From: Mycobacterium sp. D16R12
GTDB lineage: Bacteria > Actinomycetota > Actinomycetes > Mycobacteriales > Mycobacteriaceae
NCBI RefSeq assembly: GCF_002013465.1
Contig: NZ_MAFC01000028.1
Location: 99,934-163,933 of the forward strand
Length of the DNA stretch: 64,000 nt
Reading direction: 5' to 3'
The notes beneath the pieces are model-generated. The model was not told where the DNA came from. It did no database searches and worked only from the letters and a program-made list of their open reading frames with translations. A program made the translations under genes and the position numbers. How positions within the stretch are numbered: position 1 is the stretch's first letter; each line of letters starts with the position of its first letter. Shown in pieces: positions 16,536 through 25,489 of this stretch.

Positions 16536-18025
16536 GAGTTTCCTTTCCGCGTGTGGTTGCGTGGTCGTGTCTGTGCGGCAATCCCCTTGCGCCACAGATG
16601 CATGGATACATAGGAGCGCCACGGCGAGCAGCCGCGGGCGGCGGCGAGGTCGATACCCTCGGCCAACGCGCCGCGGCGCAGCACCAGATCGTGCTCGAGT
16701 AGGACATCGGGATCGGCCAGTTGACGCATCACCACGTAGTCTGCGGTCCAGGGTCCGATTCCCTTGATTTCCAATAGCTGCCGGCGCATGTCGGTGGCGG
16801 CCATACCCTGATGTAACTCTAGTTTGCCCGTCGCGAGCCTGTCCGCTGCTCCGACGATTGCGCCTATCCGTGCCGCGGGACCTACCAGTACCCTCGCGCC
16901 CTCGGCAGCGACAGATTCGGCTGTGGGAAAGAGGTGCGTGACCCTTCCCGTCATGTCCGTCACTTCCTCACCGAGTGCGGCAACCAGGTTCGCGGTCGCC
17001 GTGTTGGCCGCGGACACCGAGATCTGCTGACCGATCATGGTGCGCAACAGCAGCTCTGACCCGTCGACCGTCCCGGGGACCCTGATGCCGGGAGCCTCGG
17101 CGACGAGGGGAGCCAGCGCGGGATGAGACAGCAATGCGTCGTCGACCGCCGCGGGATCGGCGTCGAGATCAAGAAGGTGACGCAGGCGCGCCACGGCGGG
17201 CGCCAGGTCTCGCATATCGGTCAGCTGCAGGTCCGCCCGCACCTGATCGGAGGCGACCGTCAGGGTTACGACGACCGGACCGTGAGGCATCCTCAGCGCT
17301 CGGGTGTGCCGCCCTTCGGAAAAGTCTTCGACGCCGCGCGCGCAGTGATGTTCCAGCAGCCAAGTGGACCACGTGACGTTATGGGGTTGCCGTAGAGGGA
17401 GTTTGAGGCTGACACCGCTAGGTATCGGAGCCGGCGCGACGTTTTCCCGGCGGGGCAACTCGGTCCGCAGCTTCGATGGTGTCGTTGCGAACACCGCCGC
17501 GATCGTGTCGTTGAACTGCCGGATGCTGGAAAAGCCTGCAGCGAAGGCGATATCGGACATTGCCAGCTCGGTCCGCTGAATCAGCAGGCGTGCGGTGGTG
17601 GCCCGGTTCGCCCGTGCCAGGGCCAGCGGGCCCGCACCGAGCTCGGCCAGTAGAACCCTGTTGAGTTGGCGACTCGAGTATCCCAGGGTGCGAGATAACC
17701 CCTCCACACCTTCACGCTCGACCACGCCGTCACCGATGAGGCGCATGGCTCGGACGGCCAAGTCGGACTTGATGTTCCACAGTGGTGAGCCAGGCGCCGC
17801 GTCCGGTAGACACCGTCGGCAGGCCCGATAGCCGTCGGCCTGCGCGGAGGCGGCGGTGGGGTGGAAGGAGACATTCTGTCGTTTTGGTGTGATGGCAGGG
17901 CAGGACGGTCGGCAGTAGATTCCCGTGGTGCGAACCGCCGTGTAGAACTGTCCGTCGAATCGCGTGTCACGGGACTGCACGGCCCGGTAGCAGGCCTCCG
18001 CGTCAAGTTCCATGTATCCGAGCAT
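16532..18025 (-). CDS. Ada regulator fused to AlkA 3-methyladenine DNA glycosylase
   Basis: 497 aa. N-terminal Ada domain with the Zn cysteines C38, C42 (CRPSC) and C69, C72 (CRRC), of which the first accepts the methyl group from phosphotriesters; then an AraC-type HTH (about 85-190, SRQLNRVLLAELG and MSDIAFAAGFSSIRQFNDTI); then an AlkA glycosylase domain (about 205-490) with helix-hairpin-helix LLEIKGIGPWTADYV and a catalytic Asp in LLEHD. Methylated Ada domains activate transcription of alkylation repair genes, so this protein both senses and repairs. Start could be 18025 or 18013; neither has a strong Shine-Dalgarno. Heads the operon with ogt. Confidence 0.92.
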   Translation of the reverse strand: MLGYMELDAEACYRAVQSRDTRFDGQFYTAVRTTGIYCRPSCPAITPKRQNVSFHPTAASAQADGYRACRRCLPDAAPGSPLWNIKSDLAVRAMRLIGDGVVEREGVEGLSRTLGYSSRQLNRVLLAELGAGPLALARANRATTARLLIQRTELAMSDIAFAAGFSSIRQFNDTIAAVFATTPSKLRTELPRRENVAPAPIPSGVSLKLPLRQPHNVTWSTWLLEHHCARGVEDFSEGRHTRALRMPHGPVVVTLTVASDQVRADLQLTDMRDLAPAVARLRHLLDLDADPAAVDDALLSHPALAPLVAEAPGIRVPGTVDGSELLLRTMIGQQISVSAANTATANLVAALGEEVTDMTGRVTHLFPTAESVAAEGARVLVGPAARIGAIVGAADRLATGKLELHQGMAATDMRRQLLEIKGIGPWTADYVVMRQLADPDVLLEHDLVLRRGALAEGIDLAAARGCSPWRSYVSMHLWRKGIAAQTRPRNHTRKGNS

Positions 18026-18063
18026 GCCCGCCGTCGCGCCACAGTGCTAGCGGAAATCGGACA

Positions 18064-18489
18064 TTACCGTCGGGTCGCGGTTGTCGCCCAGATCAGGGCG
18101 TAGCGACGCCAGGCCAGCAGCGTGATCACCATCGATATCGCGCTGCCCTCTGTCGCCCTGACCCACGAACGACGCCGTGCGGCCACAAGTGCGGAGAGCA
18201 GCGCCGCGCCGCCGAGGAGGCTCAAGGCGGTGAGGGCGGTGTCGGAGGTGGGTTTGGTCATCCAGATCTCCTCGCCGCGTATGGCACGAGTGGCGAACGA
18301 CCTGTCATCCCGGGGCGGCGGCGTCACGACCGGGTTGATCGCGAGCCAGATGCCGATCGGGATTGCCCACCGCCACTGCCGGGTCCACACCGGAACGAGC
18401 AACAGCGGGGTCGTCGCCCAACGCGACCACGCACTCACCGGGTGGCAATGCCGTTCGAAGATCCAGCGGCGTACCGCTTCGCCATTCAC
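18064..18489 (-). CDS. Small membrane protein, possibly DUF6653
   Basis: 141 aa. Three or four hydrophobic segments: around residues 25-52 (two short ones split by Arg/Trp), 82-102 and 115-132. The N-terminal stretch FERHCHPVSAWSRWATTP and NPVVTPPPRDDRSFATRAIRGEEIW looks conserved and resembles DUF6653-type proteins, an assignment from memory. Function unknown. It lies upstream of and on the same strand as ada-alkA with a 38 nt gap. Confidence 0.55.
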   Translation of the reverse strand: MNGEAVRRWIFERHCHPVSAWSRWATTPLLLVPVWTRQWRWAIPIGIWLAINPVVTPPPRDDRSFATRAIRGEEIWMTKPTSDTALTALSLLGGAALLSALVAARRRSWVRATEGSAISMVITLLAWRRYALIWATTATRR

Positions 18490-18559
18490 ACCGTCGACAC
18501 TAGGCGGCCGCCCGGGCGCGCGGCAGGCATGACCGGAAGGTGGTTAACCCGGCTTACCC

Positions 18560-18565
18560 TATGAT
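18560..18565 (+). promoter_or_regulatory. Probable -10 element for pheST
   Basis: TATGAT lies 8 nt before the GTG start of pheS (18574). With a usual 6-8 nt spacing the transcript would begin at or within a base or two of the start codon, so pheS is probably translated from a leaderless mRNA, a common mode in mycobacteria. No Shine-Dalgarno is present. No convincing -35. Confidence 0.5.
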
Positions 18566-18573
18566 CGGCATCC

Positions 18574-19629
18574 GTGGCCGATCACTCGCAGGATCCTTCA
18601 GTGGACCCATCAGAGACAGCTCTGACGAGCGCTGTCGGTGCTGCTCGCGCGGCATTTGACGCCGCGGGCGACCTCGACGCACTCGCACAGGCGAAGATCG
18701 ACCATTTGGGGGAGAAGTCGCCACTGGCGCTGGCCCGTCAGGCTCTCGGCGCGCTGCCCAAGGATCAACGGGCCGAGGCCGGAAAGCTCGTCAACGCCGT
18801 ACGTACCCAGGCACAACAGGCTTACGACGTCAGGCTTGACGTATTGCGCGCCGAACGTGACGCGGCGGTACTCGTCGCGGAACGCATCGATGTGACCTTG
18901 CCCTCGACACGGCAGGTCGTTGGTGCGCGTCATCCGATCACGATTCTCTCCGAACACATCGCGGACACCTTCGTCGCGATGGGCTGGGAGGTGGCCGATG
19001 GCCCCGAGGTGGAAACCGAACACTTCAACTTCGATGCTCTCAACTTCCTGCCCGATCACCCGGCGCGCAGCACGCAGGACACCTTCTACATCGCGCCCGA
19101 GAATTCCCGACAGGTGCTGCGCACGCACACCTCGCCAGTTCAGGTTCGCACCCTGTTGGCCCGCGAACTGCCCGTCTACGTGATCTCGCTGGGGCGTGCC
19201 TTCCGCACCGACGAAATCGATGCCACCCATCTGCCCGCCTTCCATCAGGTTGAGGGGCTCGCAGTGGATCGCGGACTTACCCTGGCCAATCTCAAGGGCA
19301 CCCTCGACGCATTCGCGCGGGCGATGTTCGGGGCCCAGGCGCACACCCGGATGCGCCCACACTTCTTCCCGTTCACCGAACCCTCTGCCGAGGTGGACGT
19401 CTGGTTCGAGAACAAGAAGGGCGGCGCCGGTTGGGTTGAATGGGGTGGTTGCGGCATGGTGAACCCGAATGTCTTGCGAGCCAGCGGTATTGACCCCGAA
19501 GAGTACAGCGGTTTCGCGTTCGGCATGGGACTGGAACGCACCTTGCAGTTCCGCAATGGCCTGCCGGATATGCGTGACATGATCGAAGGCGACGTGCGCT
19601 TCAGCCTTCCGTTCGGGGTGAGTGCCTGA
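18574..19629 (+). CDS. pheS: Phenylalanyl-tRNA synthetase alpha subunit
   Basis: 351 aa. N-terminal coiled coil (about 20-110) that binds tRNA-Phe, then the class II catalytic domain: motif 1 region HPITILSEHIADTFVAMGW, motif 2 region FRTDEIDATHLPAFHQVEGL and motif 3 GFAFGMGLERTLQFRNGLPDMR. It forms an alpha2beta2 enzyme with PheT. GTG 18574 is chosen as the first codon after the -10 element. The stop overlaps the pheT start (TGATG), giving coupled translation and equal subunit supply. Confidence 0.97.
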   Translation: MADHSQDPSVDPSETALTSAVGAARAAFDAAGDLDALAQAKIDHLGEKSPLALARQALGALPKDQRAEAGKLVNAVRTQAQQAYDVRLDVLRAERDAAVLVAERIDVTLPSTRQVVGARHPITILSEHIADTFVAMGWEVADGPEVETEHFNFDALNFLPDHPARSTQDTFYIAPENSRQVLRTHTSPVQVRTLLARELPVYVISLGRAFRTDEIDATHLPAFHQVEGLAVDRGLTLANLKGTLDAFARAMFGAQAHTRMRPHFFPFTEPSAEVDVWFENKKGGAGWVEWGGCGMVNPNVLRASGIDPEEYSGFAFGMGLERTLQFRNGLPDMRDMIEGDVRFSLPFGVSA

Positions 19630-22103
19630 TGCGCGTTCCCTACAGCTGGCTTATCGAGGTCCTGCGCGCTGGTGCCCCGGACTTCTCGGCCACTCCTGCG
19701 AGCATCGAGGAAACGCTGATCCGCATCGGCCACGAGGTCGAAGAGGTCATCGTGCCCGGACCGGTTACCGGTCCGCTCGTGGTCGGAAGAGTCGCCCAGA
19801 TCACCGAGCTCACCGAGTTCAAGAAACCGATCCGTTTCTGCCTGGTCGACGTCGGCGAGGCTGAGCCTCGCGAAATCGTCTGTGGCGCCTCCAACTTCGC
19901 AGTCGATGACCTCGTGGTGGCGGCGCTTCCGGGTGTCACGCTGCCCGGAGACTTCACCATCGCGACGCGGAAGACCTACGGGCACACTTCGGACGGGATG
20001 ATCTGTTCGACGGCCGAGCTCGGGCTCGGGTCGGAATCGGCGGGCATTCTGGTGTTGCCGCCGGGGACCGCCGAGCCAGGTGCCGATGCCGTCGGGGTGG
20101 TCGGACTTGACGATGCCGTCTTCGATCTGTCGATTACTCCCGATCGCGGATACTGCCTGTCCGTTCGCGGACTTGCGCGCGATCTGGCGTGTGCGTACGA
20201 CCTGGAGTTCGTCGATCCCGCTGCGGTACCGCCACTCCCGGCCGATGGGCCGTCGCTGCCCGTGCATATCGATGCCGGCACCGGAGTGAAGCGCTTCGGG
20301 TTACGTCCGGTAATCGGCATCGATCCGACGGCGGTATCGCCATGGTGGCTGCAGCGACGGCTGATGCTCTGCGGAATCCGGGCCATCTCGCCCGCGGTGG
20401 ACGCCACCAACTACGTGATGCTCGAAATCGGGCATCCCATGCATGCACACGACAACGCCCGGATCAGCGGGGATTTCCGGGTACGGTTCGCGACACCCGG
20501 TGAAACGGTGCTCACCCTCGACGACGTCGAGCGCGTACTTCAGCCCGGCGACGTCCTGATCGCAGACGACGCCGGTGTCACCGCCATCGGCGGTGTCATG
20601 GGCGCCGGCAGCACCGAGATGCGCGATGACTCCACTGACGTGCTTCTTGAAGCCGCGGTGTGGGATCCGGCCGCTGTGCTGCGCACCCAACGACGGCTGC
20701 ACCTGCACAGCGAGGCGGGGCGCCGTTACGAGCGTTCCGTGGATCCTGCGATATCCGTTGCCGCGCTTGATCGCTGCGCGTCTCTGCTGCGTGATATCGC
20801 CGGCGGTAGTACGCCTGCCGAGCTGACCGATTGGTCGGCGGACGGTGAAGCTCCGGCAGAGATCGTCATCGCCACTGACCTGCCCGCACGCGTCGCCGGG
20901 GTGACCTACGCCGACGGAGTGGTCGAACACCGGCTCCGTCAGATCGGCGCCGAGGTGGTTGCGGCGGGCGACACACTGCGCGTGATACCGCCGAGCTGGC
21001 GCCCCGACATTGCCGAGGGCGCGGACCTGGTCGAGGAGGTGCTGCGACTCGAAGGTCTGGAAGACATTCCGTCGATTCTGCCCGCGGCGCCACAAGGCGG
21101 CGGTCTCACACCTACGCAACGCCGACGCCGCGCGGTGGGGAAGTCGTTGGCCCTCAGCGGATACACCGAGATCTTGCCGATGCCCTTCCTGCCGGCGGGG
21201 GTGTTCGACGCATGGGGTCTCGATGACGACGATGCGCGCCGTCGCACCACAAAGGTTCTCAACCCGCTGGAATCCGATCGCCCCGAGCTGGCCAGCACCT
21301 TGTTGCCCGGTGTGCTCGAGGCATTGTCGCGTAACATTTCTCGCGGTACCTCCGATGTCGCACTGTTCACCATCGGTCAGGTGGTACGGCCGACCGAGGC
21401 GACCAGGGCGATCCCGCTGCTCGATGTGAGCGATCGCCCCTCTGAGGCCGAGCTGGCCGCACTGCTGGAATCCCTGCCCGCGCAGCCAGTGCATGTGGCA
21501 CTCGTGCTGACCGGAGTGCGTGAGCCGAGTGGGCCGTGGGGGCGTGGACGAGCCGCAGATGTCACCGACGCGCTGGAGGCGGCCCGGATCATCGGGCGTG
21601 CCGCTTATGTGGAGTTGTCGCTGCGCGCGGGCAACGAATTGCCTTGGCATCCGGGGCGGTGTGCAGAGATCGTGGCCGGCGGCCAGGTTGTCGGACATGC
21701 CGGTGAGCTGCATCCGGCGGTGATCGAACGCCTCGGGCTGCCCAAGCGCACGTGTGCTCTGGAACTGAGCCTCGATGCACTTCCCAGCACCAACCCGCTT
21801 CCTGCACCGAGGATTTCGCCGTTTCCTGCCGCTCTTCAGGATGTCTCGTTGATAGTGGCCGAGACGGTGCCTGCCGAAGCGGTCACCGAGGCGCTGCGCG
21901 AGGGTGCGGGTGAGTTGATCGAAGATGTGCGGCTCGTGGAGGTCTACACCGGACCGCAAGTTGGCGAGGGCAACAAATCGTTGAACTTCCGGCTGCGTTT
22001 CCGGGCAGCTGACCGCACCCTCACAGAAGACGAGGCCACCGCCGCACGGATCACGGCGGTGGCCTCTGCGGCCGAGCGCGTCGGGGCAACCCAACGCGCT
22101 TAG
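19629..22103 (+). CDS. pheT: Phenylalanyl-tRNA synthetase beta subunit
   Basis: 824 aa. N-terminal EMAP-type tRNA-binding domain (about 40-155, IVCGASNFAVDDLVVAALPGVTLPG), B3/B4 editing domain (about 210-390), B5 domain (about 400-475), catalytic-like core, and the C-terminal ferredoxin-fold anticodon-binding domain (from about 728, FPAALQDVSLIVAETVPAEAV). The editing domain clears mischarged Tyr-tRNA-Phe. Full family length. No terminator is evident in the 260 nt before argC. Confidence 0.97.
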   Translation: MRVPYSWLIEVLRAGAPDFSATPASIEETLIRIGHEVEEVIVPGPVTGPLVVGRVAQITELTEFKKPIRFCLVDVGEAEPREIVCGASNFAVDDLVVAALPGVTLPGDFTIATRKTYGHTSDGMICSTAELGLGSESAGILVLPPGTAEPGADAVGVVGLDDAVFDLSITPDRGYCLSVRGLARDLACAYDLEFVDPAAVPPLPADGPSLPVHIDAGTGVKRFGLRPVIGIDPTAVSPWWLQRRLMLCGIRAISPAVDATNYVMLEIGHPMHAHDNARISGDFRVRFATPGETVLTLDDVERVLQPGDVLIADDAGVTAIGGVMGAGSTEMRDDSTDVLLEAAVWDPAAVLRTQRRLHLHSEAGRRYERSVDPAISVAALDRCASLLRDIAGGSTPAELTDWSADGEAPAEIVIATDLPARVAGVTYADGVVEHRLRQIGAEVVAAGDTLRVIPPSWRPDIAEGADLVEEVLRLEGLEDIPSILPAAPQGGGLTPTQRRRRAVGKSLALSGYTEILPMPFLPAGVFDAWGLDDDDARRRTTKVLNPLESDRPELASTLLPGVLEALSRNISRGTSDVALFTIGQVVRPTEATRAIPLLDVSDRPSEAELAALLESLPAQPVHVALVLTGVREPSGPWGRGRAADVTDALEAARIIGRAAYVELSLRAGNELPWHPGRCAEIVAGGQVVGHAGELHPAVIERLGLPKRTCALELSLDALPSTNPLPAPRISPFPAALQDVSLIVAETVPAEAVTEALREGAGELIEDVRLVEVYTGPQVGEGNKSLNFRLRFRAADRTLTEDEATAARITAVASAAERVGATQRA

Positions 22104-22108
22104 CAGGT

Positions 22109-22177
22109 CTACTTGCCTCGCTGGTCAGCCTGCTCGCGGTGCTGCTCCTGGCGCTGACGATCGGCACGATCCGACAT
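22109..22177 (-). CDS. Possible 22-residue micro-protein
   Basis: A short frame reading MSDRADRQRQEQHREQADQR plus two residues, made almost wholly of charged and Gln residues. The AAGGGAG Shine-Dalgarno sits about 7 nt before its ATG, better than that of many neighbours. It is antisense to nothing: it occupies the gap between pheT and argC and points toward the pheT stop. Composition is strongly biased, which could be chance, but the initiation signal is good. No family known to me. Confidence 0.4.
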   Translation of the reverse strand: MSDRADRQRQEQHREQADQRGK

Positions 22178-22318
22178 GGAAGGCTCCCTTCTCGTATTCG
22201 TTCTCGCTCGTTATCGACTGCTGGCGCTATTCGCCAGCTACTTCTACCGTAGCTGTGGGAACCGGGCATTACACCGTTTAGCTCAAGTTGAGGTTGACCA
22301 CGAATTCGCCAAGATTGT

Positions 22319-22352
22319 CGAATATATTTGCGCTTGTCTGCATAATGATACA
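22319..22352 (+). promoter_or_regulatory. ArgR operator (tandem ARG-box-like sites) before argC
   Basis: TGCAT-AATG-ATACA at 22339-22352 fits the ARG box TGMAT-wwww-ATKCA at nearly every position. A weaker copy, CGAAT-ATAT-TTGCG at 22319-22332, lies with its centre 20 bp upstream, the two-turn spacing at which ArgR hexamers bind paired boxes. The downstream box covers CATAAT (22341-22346), a likely -10, so bound ArgR would block transcription of the whole operon when arginine is plentiful. Confidence 0.65.
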
Positions 22353-22363
22353 GAATTGGTCTC

Positions 22364-23407
22364 ATGACTACTGGGTTCTCGGTCGCGGTCGCCGGTGCCA
22401 GCGGGTACGCCGGCGGTGAGATCTTGCGTCTGCTGCTCGCACATCCGGCTTACGCCGCGGGCCGCCTGCGCATCGGAGTGCTGACCGCCGGTTCGAATGC
22501 CGGCAGCGGCCTCATCGAGCATCACCCGAATCTGACACCTTTGGCTGACCACAAACTACAGCCCACCGATCCCAAACTGTTGCGGGGTCATGACGTGGTG
22601 TTCCTCGCGCTCCCACACGGTTCCTCGGCCAAGATCGCCGACGAGCTGGGGCCGCAGACCCTCATCATCGACTGCGGTGCAGATTTCCGGCTGACCGATG
22701 CCGCGGCGTGGCAGCGCTACTACGGCTCAAAGCATGCCGGAAGCTGGCCGTATGGCCTGCCCGAGCTTCCGGGCAAGCGCGATGCCCTGTACGGCGCCAG
22801 GCGCGTCGCCGTTCCCGGCTGCTATCCCACGGCGGCACTGTTGGCGTTGTCTCCCGCGGTGACGGCGGGCCTTGTGGAACCCAGGGTCACCGTGGTGGCG
22901 GTGAGCGGCACCACCGGCGCCGGACGTGCCCCCAAGGCAGACCTGTTGGCTTCCGAAGTGATGGGATCCGCGCGTGCCTACAACGTTGCCGGTACGCATC
23001 GGCACACCCCGGAAATCGCTCAGGGGCTGAATCATCCGTCGGGCAATCCTGTCACCGTCTCCTTCACGCCGGTGCTCGTCCCCATGCCCCGCGGCATCCT
23101 TGCCACGTGCACAGCGCCGACCACGGCAACCCTGGCTCAGATTCGGGAGGCCTACGAGGAGGCATATCGCGATGAGCCGTTCGTCCATGTGCTTCCCGAA
23201 GGGCAACTGCCCACCACCAAGGCGGTATCGGGGAGTAACGCCGTACACATCGGCCTCGCGGTCGACCCCGACGCGGGCGTCCTGGTGGCGGTCGCAGCCA
23301 TCGACAACCTCGTGAAGGGCACCGCCGGAGCCGCGGTGCAATCGATGAACCTCGCCCTCGGATGGCCCGAGGGCGACGGTCTGACCATCGTGGGAGTGGC
23401 ACCGTGA
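22364..23407 (+). CDS. argC: N-acetyl-gamma-glutamyl-phosphate reductase
   Basis: 347 aa. Third step of arginine synthesis: NADPH-dependent reduction of N-acetylglutamyl phosphate to the semialdehyde. NADP site GASGYAGGEILRLL at the N-terminus and catalytic Cys in VAVPGCYPTAALLAL (about residue 150); THRHTPEIAQ and SFTPVLVPMPRGI are typical. First gene of the operon, just downstream of the ARG boxes. No good Shine-Dalgarno is seen, and the -10-like CATAAT ends only 17 nt before ATG 22364, so the leader must be very short or absent. The stop overlaps the argJ start (GTGA). Confidence 0.97.
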   Translation: MTTGFSVAVAGASGYAGGEILRLLLAHPAYAAGRLRIGVLTAGSNAGSGLIEHHPNLTPLADHKLQPTDPKLLRGHDVVFLALPHGSSAKIADELGPQTLIIDCGADFRLTDAAAWQRYYGSKHAGSWPYGLPELPGKRDALYGARRVAVPGCYPTAALLALSPAVTAGLVEPRVTVVAVSGTTGAGRAPKADLLASEVMGSARAYNVAGTHRHTPEIAQGLNHPSGNPVTVSFTPVLVPMPRGILATCTAPTTATLAQIREAYEEAYRDEPFVHVLPEGQLPTTKAVSGSNAVHIGLAVDPDAGVLVAVAAIDNLVKGTAGAAVQSMNLALGWPEGDGLTIVGVAP

Positions 23408-24609
23408 GCGAGACTTCACCACTGGTGCGCACGCAGGGAGTCACCGCGCCCGCAGGTTTCAAGGCGGCTGGAATCGCCGCCGGCATCAAGGCATCCGGTA
23501 GGCCCGATCTTGCCCTGGTCTTCAATGAGGGACCCGATTACGCCGCGGCAGGAGTGTTCACCCGCAACAAGGTCAAGGCCGCGCCCGTGCTCTGGTCGCA
23601 GCAGGTACTGACCACTGGCCGCCTGCGCGCCGTGATTCTCAATTCCGGCGGAGCCAATGCCTGCACCGGGCCACTCGGATTTCAGGACAGCCACGCCACC
23701 GCGGAAGAGGTTGCGAAGACTCTCAGCGACTGGGGCACTGAGACCGGGGCCATTGAGGTCGCCGTCTGTTCCACCGGACTCATCGGCGACCGGTTGCCCA
23801 TGGACAAGGTGCTGGCCGGGGTGCGCGAAATCGTGCACGAGCTGGCCGGTGGCCTGGGCGGCGGTACCGATGCCGCGCACGCCATCATGACCACCGATAC
23901 CGTGCCCAAAGAGACTGCCCTGCACCATAAGGACGGCTGGACAGTGGGTGGCATGGCCAAAGGTGCAGGCATGCTGGCACCCTCGCTGGCGACCATGCTC
24001 GTGGTCATCACCACCGACGCCGCGGTGCCTGCCGCGCAGCTGGATTCCGCGTTGCGGGCGGCGACCGCACGCACCTTCGACCGGCTCGACGTCGACGGCA
24101 GCTGTTCCACCAACGACACCGTGCTCCTGTTGGCCTCGGGAGCAAGCGAGATCACGCCCGATGCAGGAGAATTCGCTGCGGCGGTGGTCCGGGTCTGCGA
24201 CGATCTGGCAGCGCAGCTGCAGTCCGATGCAGAGGGCGTCACCAAACGAATCTTGATCACCGTCACCGGAGCGGTCAGTGAGGACGACGCGGTTGCCACC
24301 GCCCGGACCGTCGCTCGCGACAGTCTTGTCAAGACCGCGCTCTTCGGTTCTGATCCCAACTGGGGTCGGGTGCTCGCAGCGGTGGGAATGGCTCCGATAG
24401 ATCTCGACCCTGATCGCGTCACCGTATCGTTCAACGGAAACCTGGTATGCGCCAATTGCACTGGCGTTCAGGGCGCCCGTGATATCGATTTGTCCGGGCC
24501 GGATGTCGAAGTGCTCATCGACCTCGGCGCCGGGGATCAGACGGCGACGATCCGGACCACCGATCTGTCGCACGCCTATGTCGAAGAGAATTCGGCGTAC
24601 AGCTCATGA
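23404..24609 (+). CDS. argJ: Ornithine acetyltransferase / N-acetylglutamate synthase
   Basis: 401 aa. Bifunctional enzyme that recycles acetyl groups from N-acetylornithine to glutamate and can also use acetyl-CoA. The self-cleavage nucleophile Thr lies in KGAGMLAPSLATMLVV, which splits the chain into alpha and beta parts; GCSTNDT-like DGSCSTNDTVLLLASG and DPNWGRVLAAVG follow as expected. GTG 23404 overlaps the argC stop, so I prefer it to in-frame codons further upstream inside argC. Confidence 0.96.
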   Translation: MSETSPLVRTQGVTAPAGFKAAGIAAGIKASGRPDLALVFNEGPDYAAAGVFTRNKVKAAPVLWSQQVLTTGRLRAVILNSGGANACTGPLGFQDSHATAEEVAKTLSDWGTETGAIEVAVCSTGLIGDRLPMDKVLAGVREIVHELAGGLGGGTDAAHAIMTTDTVPKETALHHKDGWTVGGMAKGAGMLAPSLATMLVVITTDAAVPAAQLDSALRAATARTFDRLDVDGSCSTNDTVLLLASGASEITPDAGEFAAAVVRVCDDLAAQLQSDAEGVTKRILITVTGAVSEDDAVATARTVARDSLVKTALFGSDPNWGRVLAAVGMAPIDLDPDRVTVSFNGNLVCANCTGVQGARDIDLSGPDVEVLIDLGAGDQTATIRTTDLSHAYVEENSAYSS

Positions 24610-24619
24610 AGGCATCCAG

Positions 24620-25489
24620 ATGAAGGCTCCGAAGAAAGCACGGGTGCTGGCCGAGGCGCTGCCATGGCTCAAGAAGCTGCACGGCGCCATCGTCGTGGTC
24701 AAGTATGGCGGTAACGCCATGACGGACGATGCCCTCAAAACGGCGTTCGCCGAAGACATGGTCTTCCTGCGTAACTGCGGCATCCATCCTGTCGTCGTGC
24801 ACGGCGGCGGCCCGCAGATCACGTCGATGCTGAAAAAACTTGGGGTGTCCGGCGAGTTCAAGGGCGGCTTCCGGGTCACCACGCCCGAAGTGCTGGACAT
24901 CGCACGCATGGTGCTGTTCGGCCAGGTCGGCCGTGAGCTCGTCGGGTTGATCAACAGCCACGGTCCGTACGCGGTGGGAATCACGGGTGAGGACGCGCAG
25001 CTGTTCACGGCCGTGCGTCGCACCGCGACCGTGGATGGCGTCGAGACCGATATCGGACTGGTCGGCGATGTGGCACAGGTAAATCCGGAAGCGATCCTTG
25101 ACCTGATCGATGCCGGACGAATCCCGGTGGTATCCACCCTTGCCCCCGACGCGGATGGTGTGGTGCACAACCTCAATGCCGACACGGCGGCCGGTGCACT
25201 CGCCGAAGCCCTTGGCGCCGAACGCCTCCTGATGCTCACCGATATCGAAGGTTTGTACACCGACTGGCCGGATCGGGAGTCGCTGGTCACCGAGATAGCC
25301 GCGCAGGATCTACGCGAGCTCCTCCCCGCTCTGGAATCGGGCATGATTCCCAAGGTCGAGGCATGTCTGCGTGCGGTGGACGGGGGAGTGCCCAGCGCCC
25401 ACATCATCGATGGGCGCGTGGAGCATTGCGTATTGGTCGAACTATTCACCGACGAGGGTGTCGGGACAATCGTCAGGAGCCAATCATGA
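24620..25489 (+). CDS. argB: Acetylglutamate kinase
   Basis: 289 aa amino acid kinase phosphorylating N-acetylglutamate. Glycine-rich ATP and substrate loops KYGGNAMTD and VHGGGPQITSML, substrate Arg in GFRVTTPEVLDI, and NLNADTAAGALAEALGAERLLMLTDIEG near the C-terminus. In arginine-inhibited kinases this enzyme is the feedback point. ATG 24620 lies 10 nt after argJ; the frame is open further upstream but only inside argJ. The stop overlaps the argD ATG (ATGA). Confidence 0.96.
   Translation: MKAPKKARVLAEALPWLKKLHGAIVVVKYGGNAMTDDALKTAFAEDMVFLRNCGIHPVVVHGGGPQITSMLKKLGVSGEFKGGFRVTTPEVLDIARMVLFGQVGRELVGLINSHGPYAVGITGEDAQLFTAVRRTATVDGVETDIGLVGDVAQVNPEAILDLIDAGRIPVVSTLAPDADGVVHNLNADTAAGALAEALGAERLLMLTDIEGLYTDWPDRESLVTEIAAQDLRELLPALESGMIPKVEACLRAVDGGVPSAHIIDGRVEHCVLVELFTDEGVGTIVRSQS

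Noticed and set aside
20301..22094. Long open frame on the minus strand opposite pheT
   Set aside because: High-GC codon bias leaves the opposite strand open; no domain-like sequence, no Shine-Dalgarno, and pheT is unmistakable.
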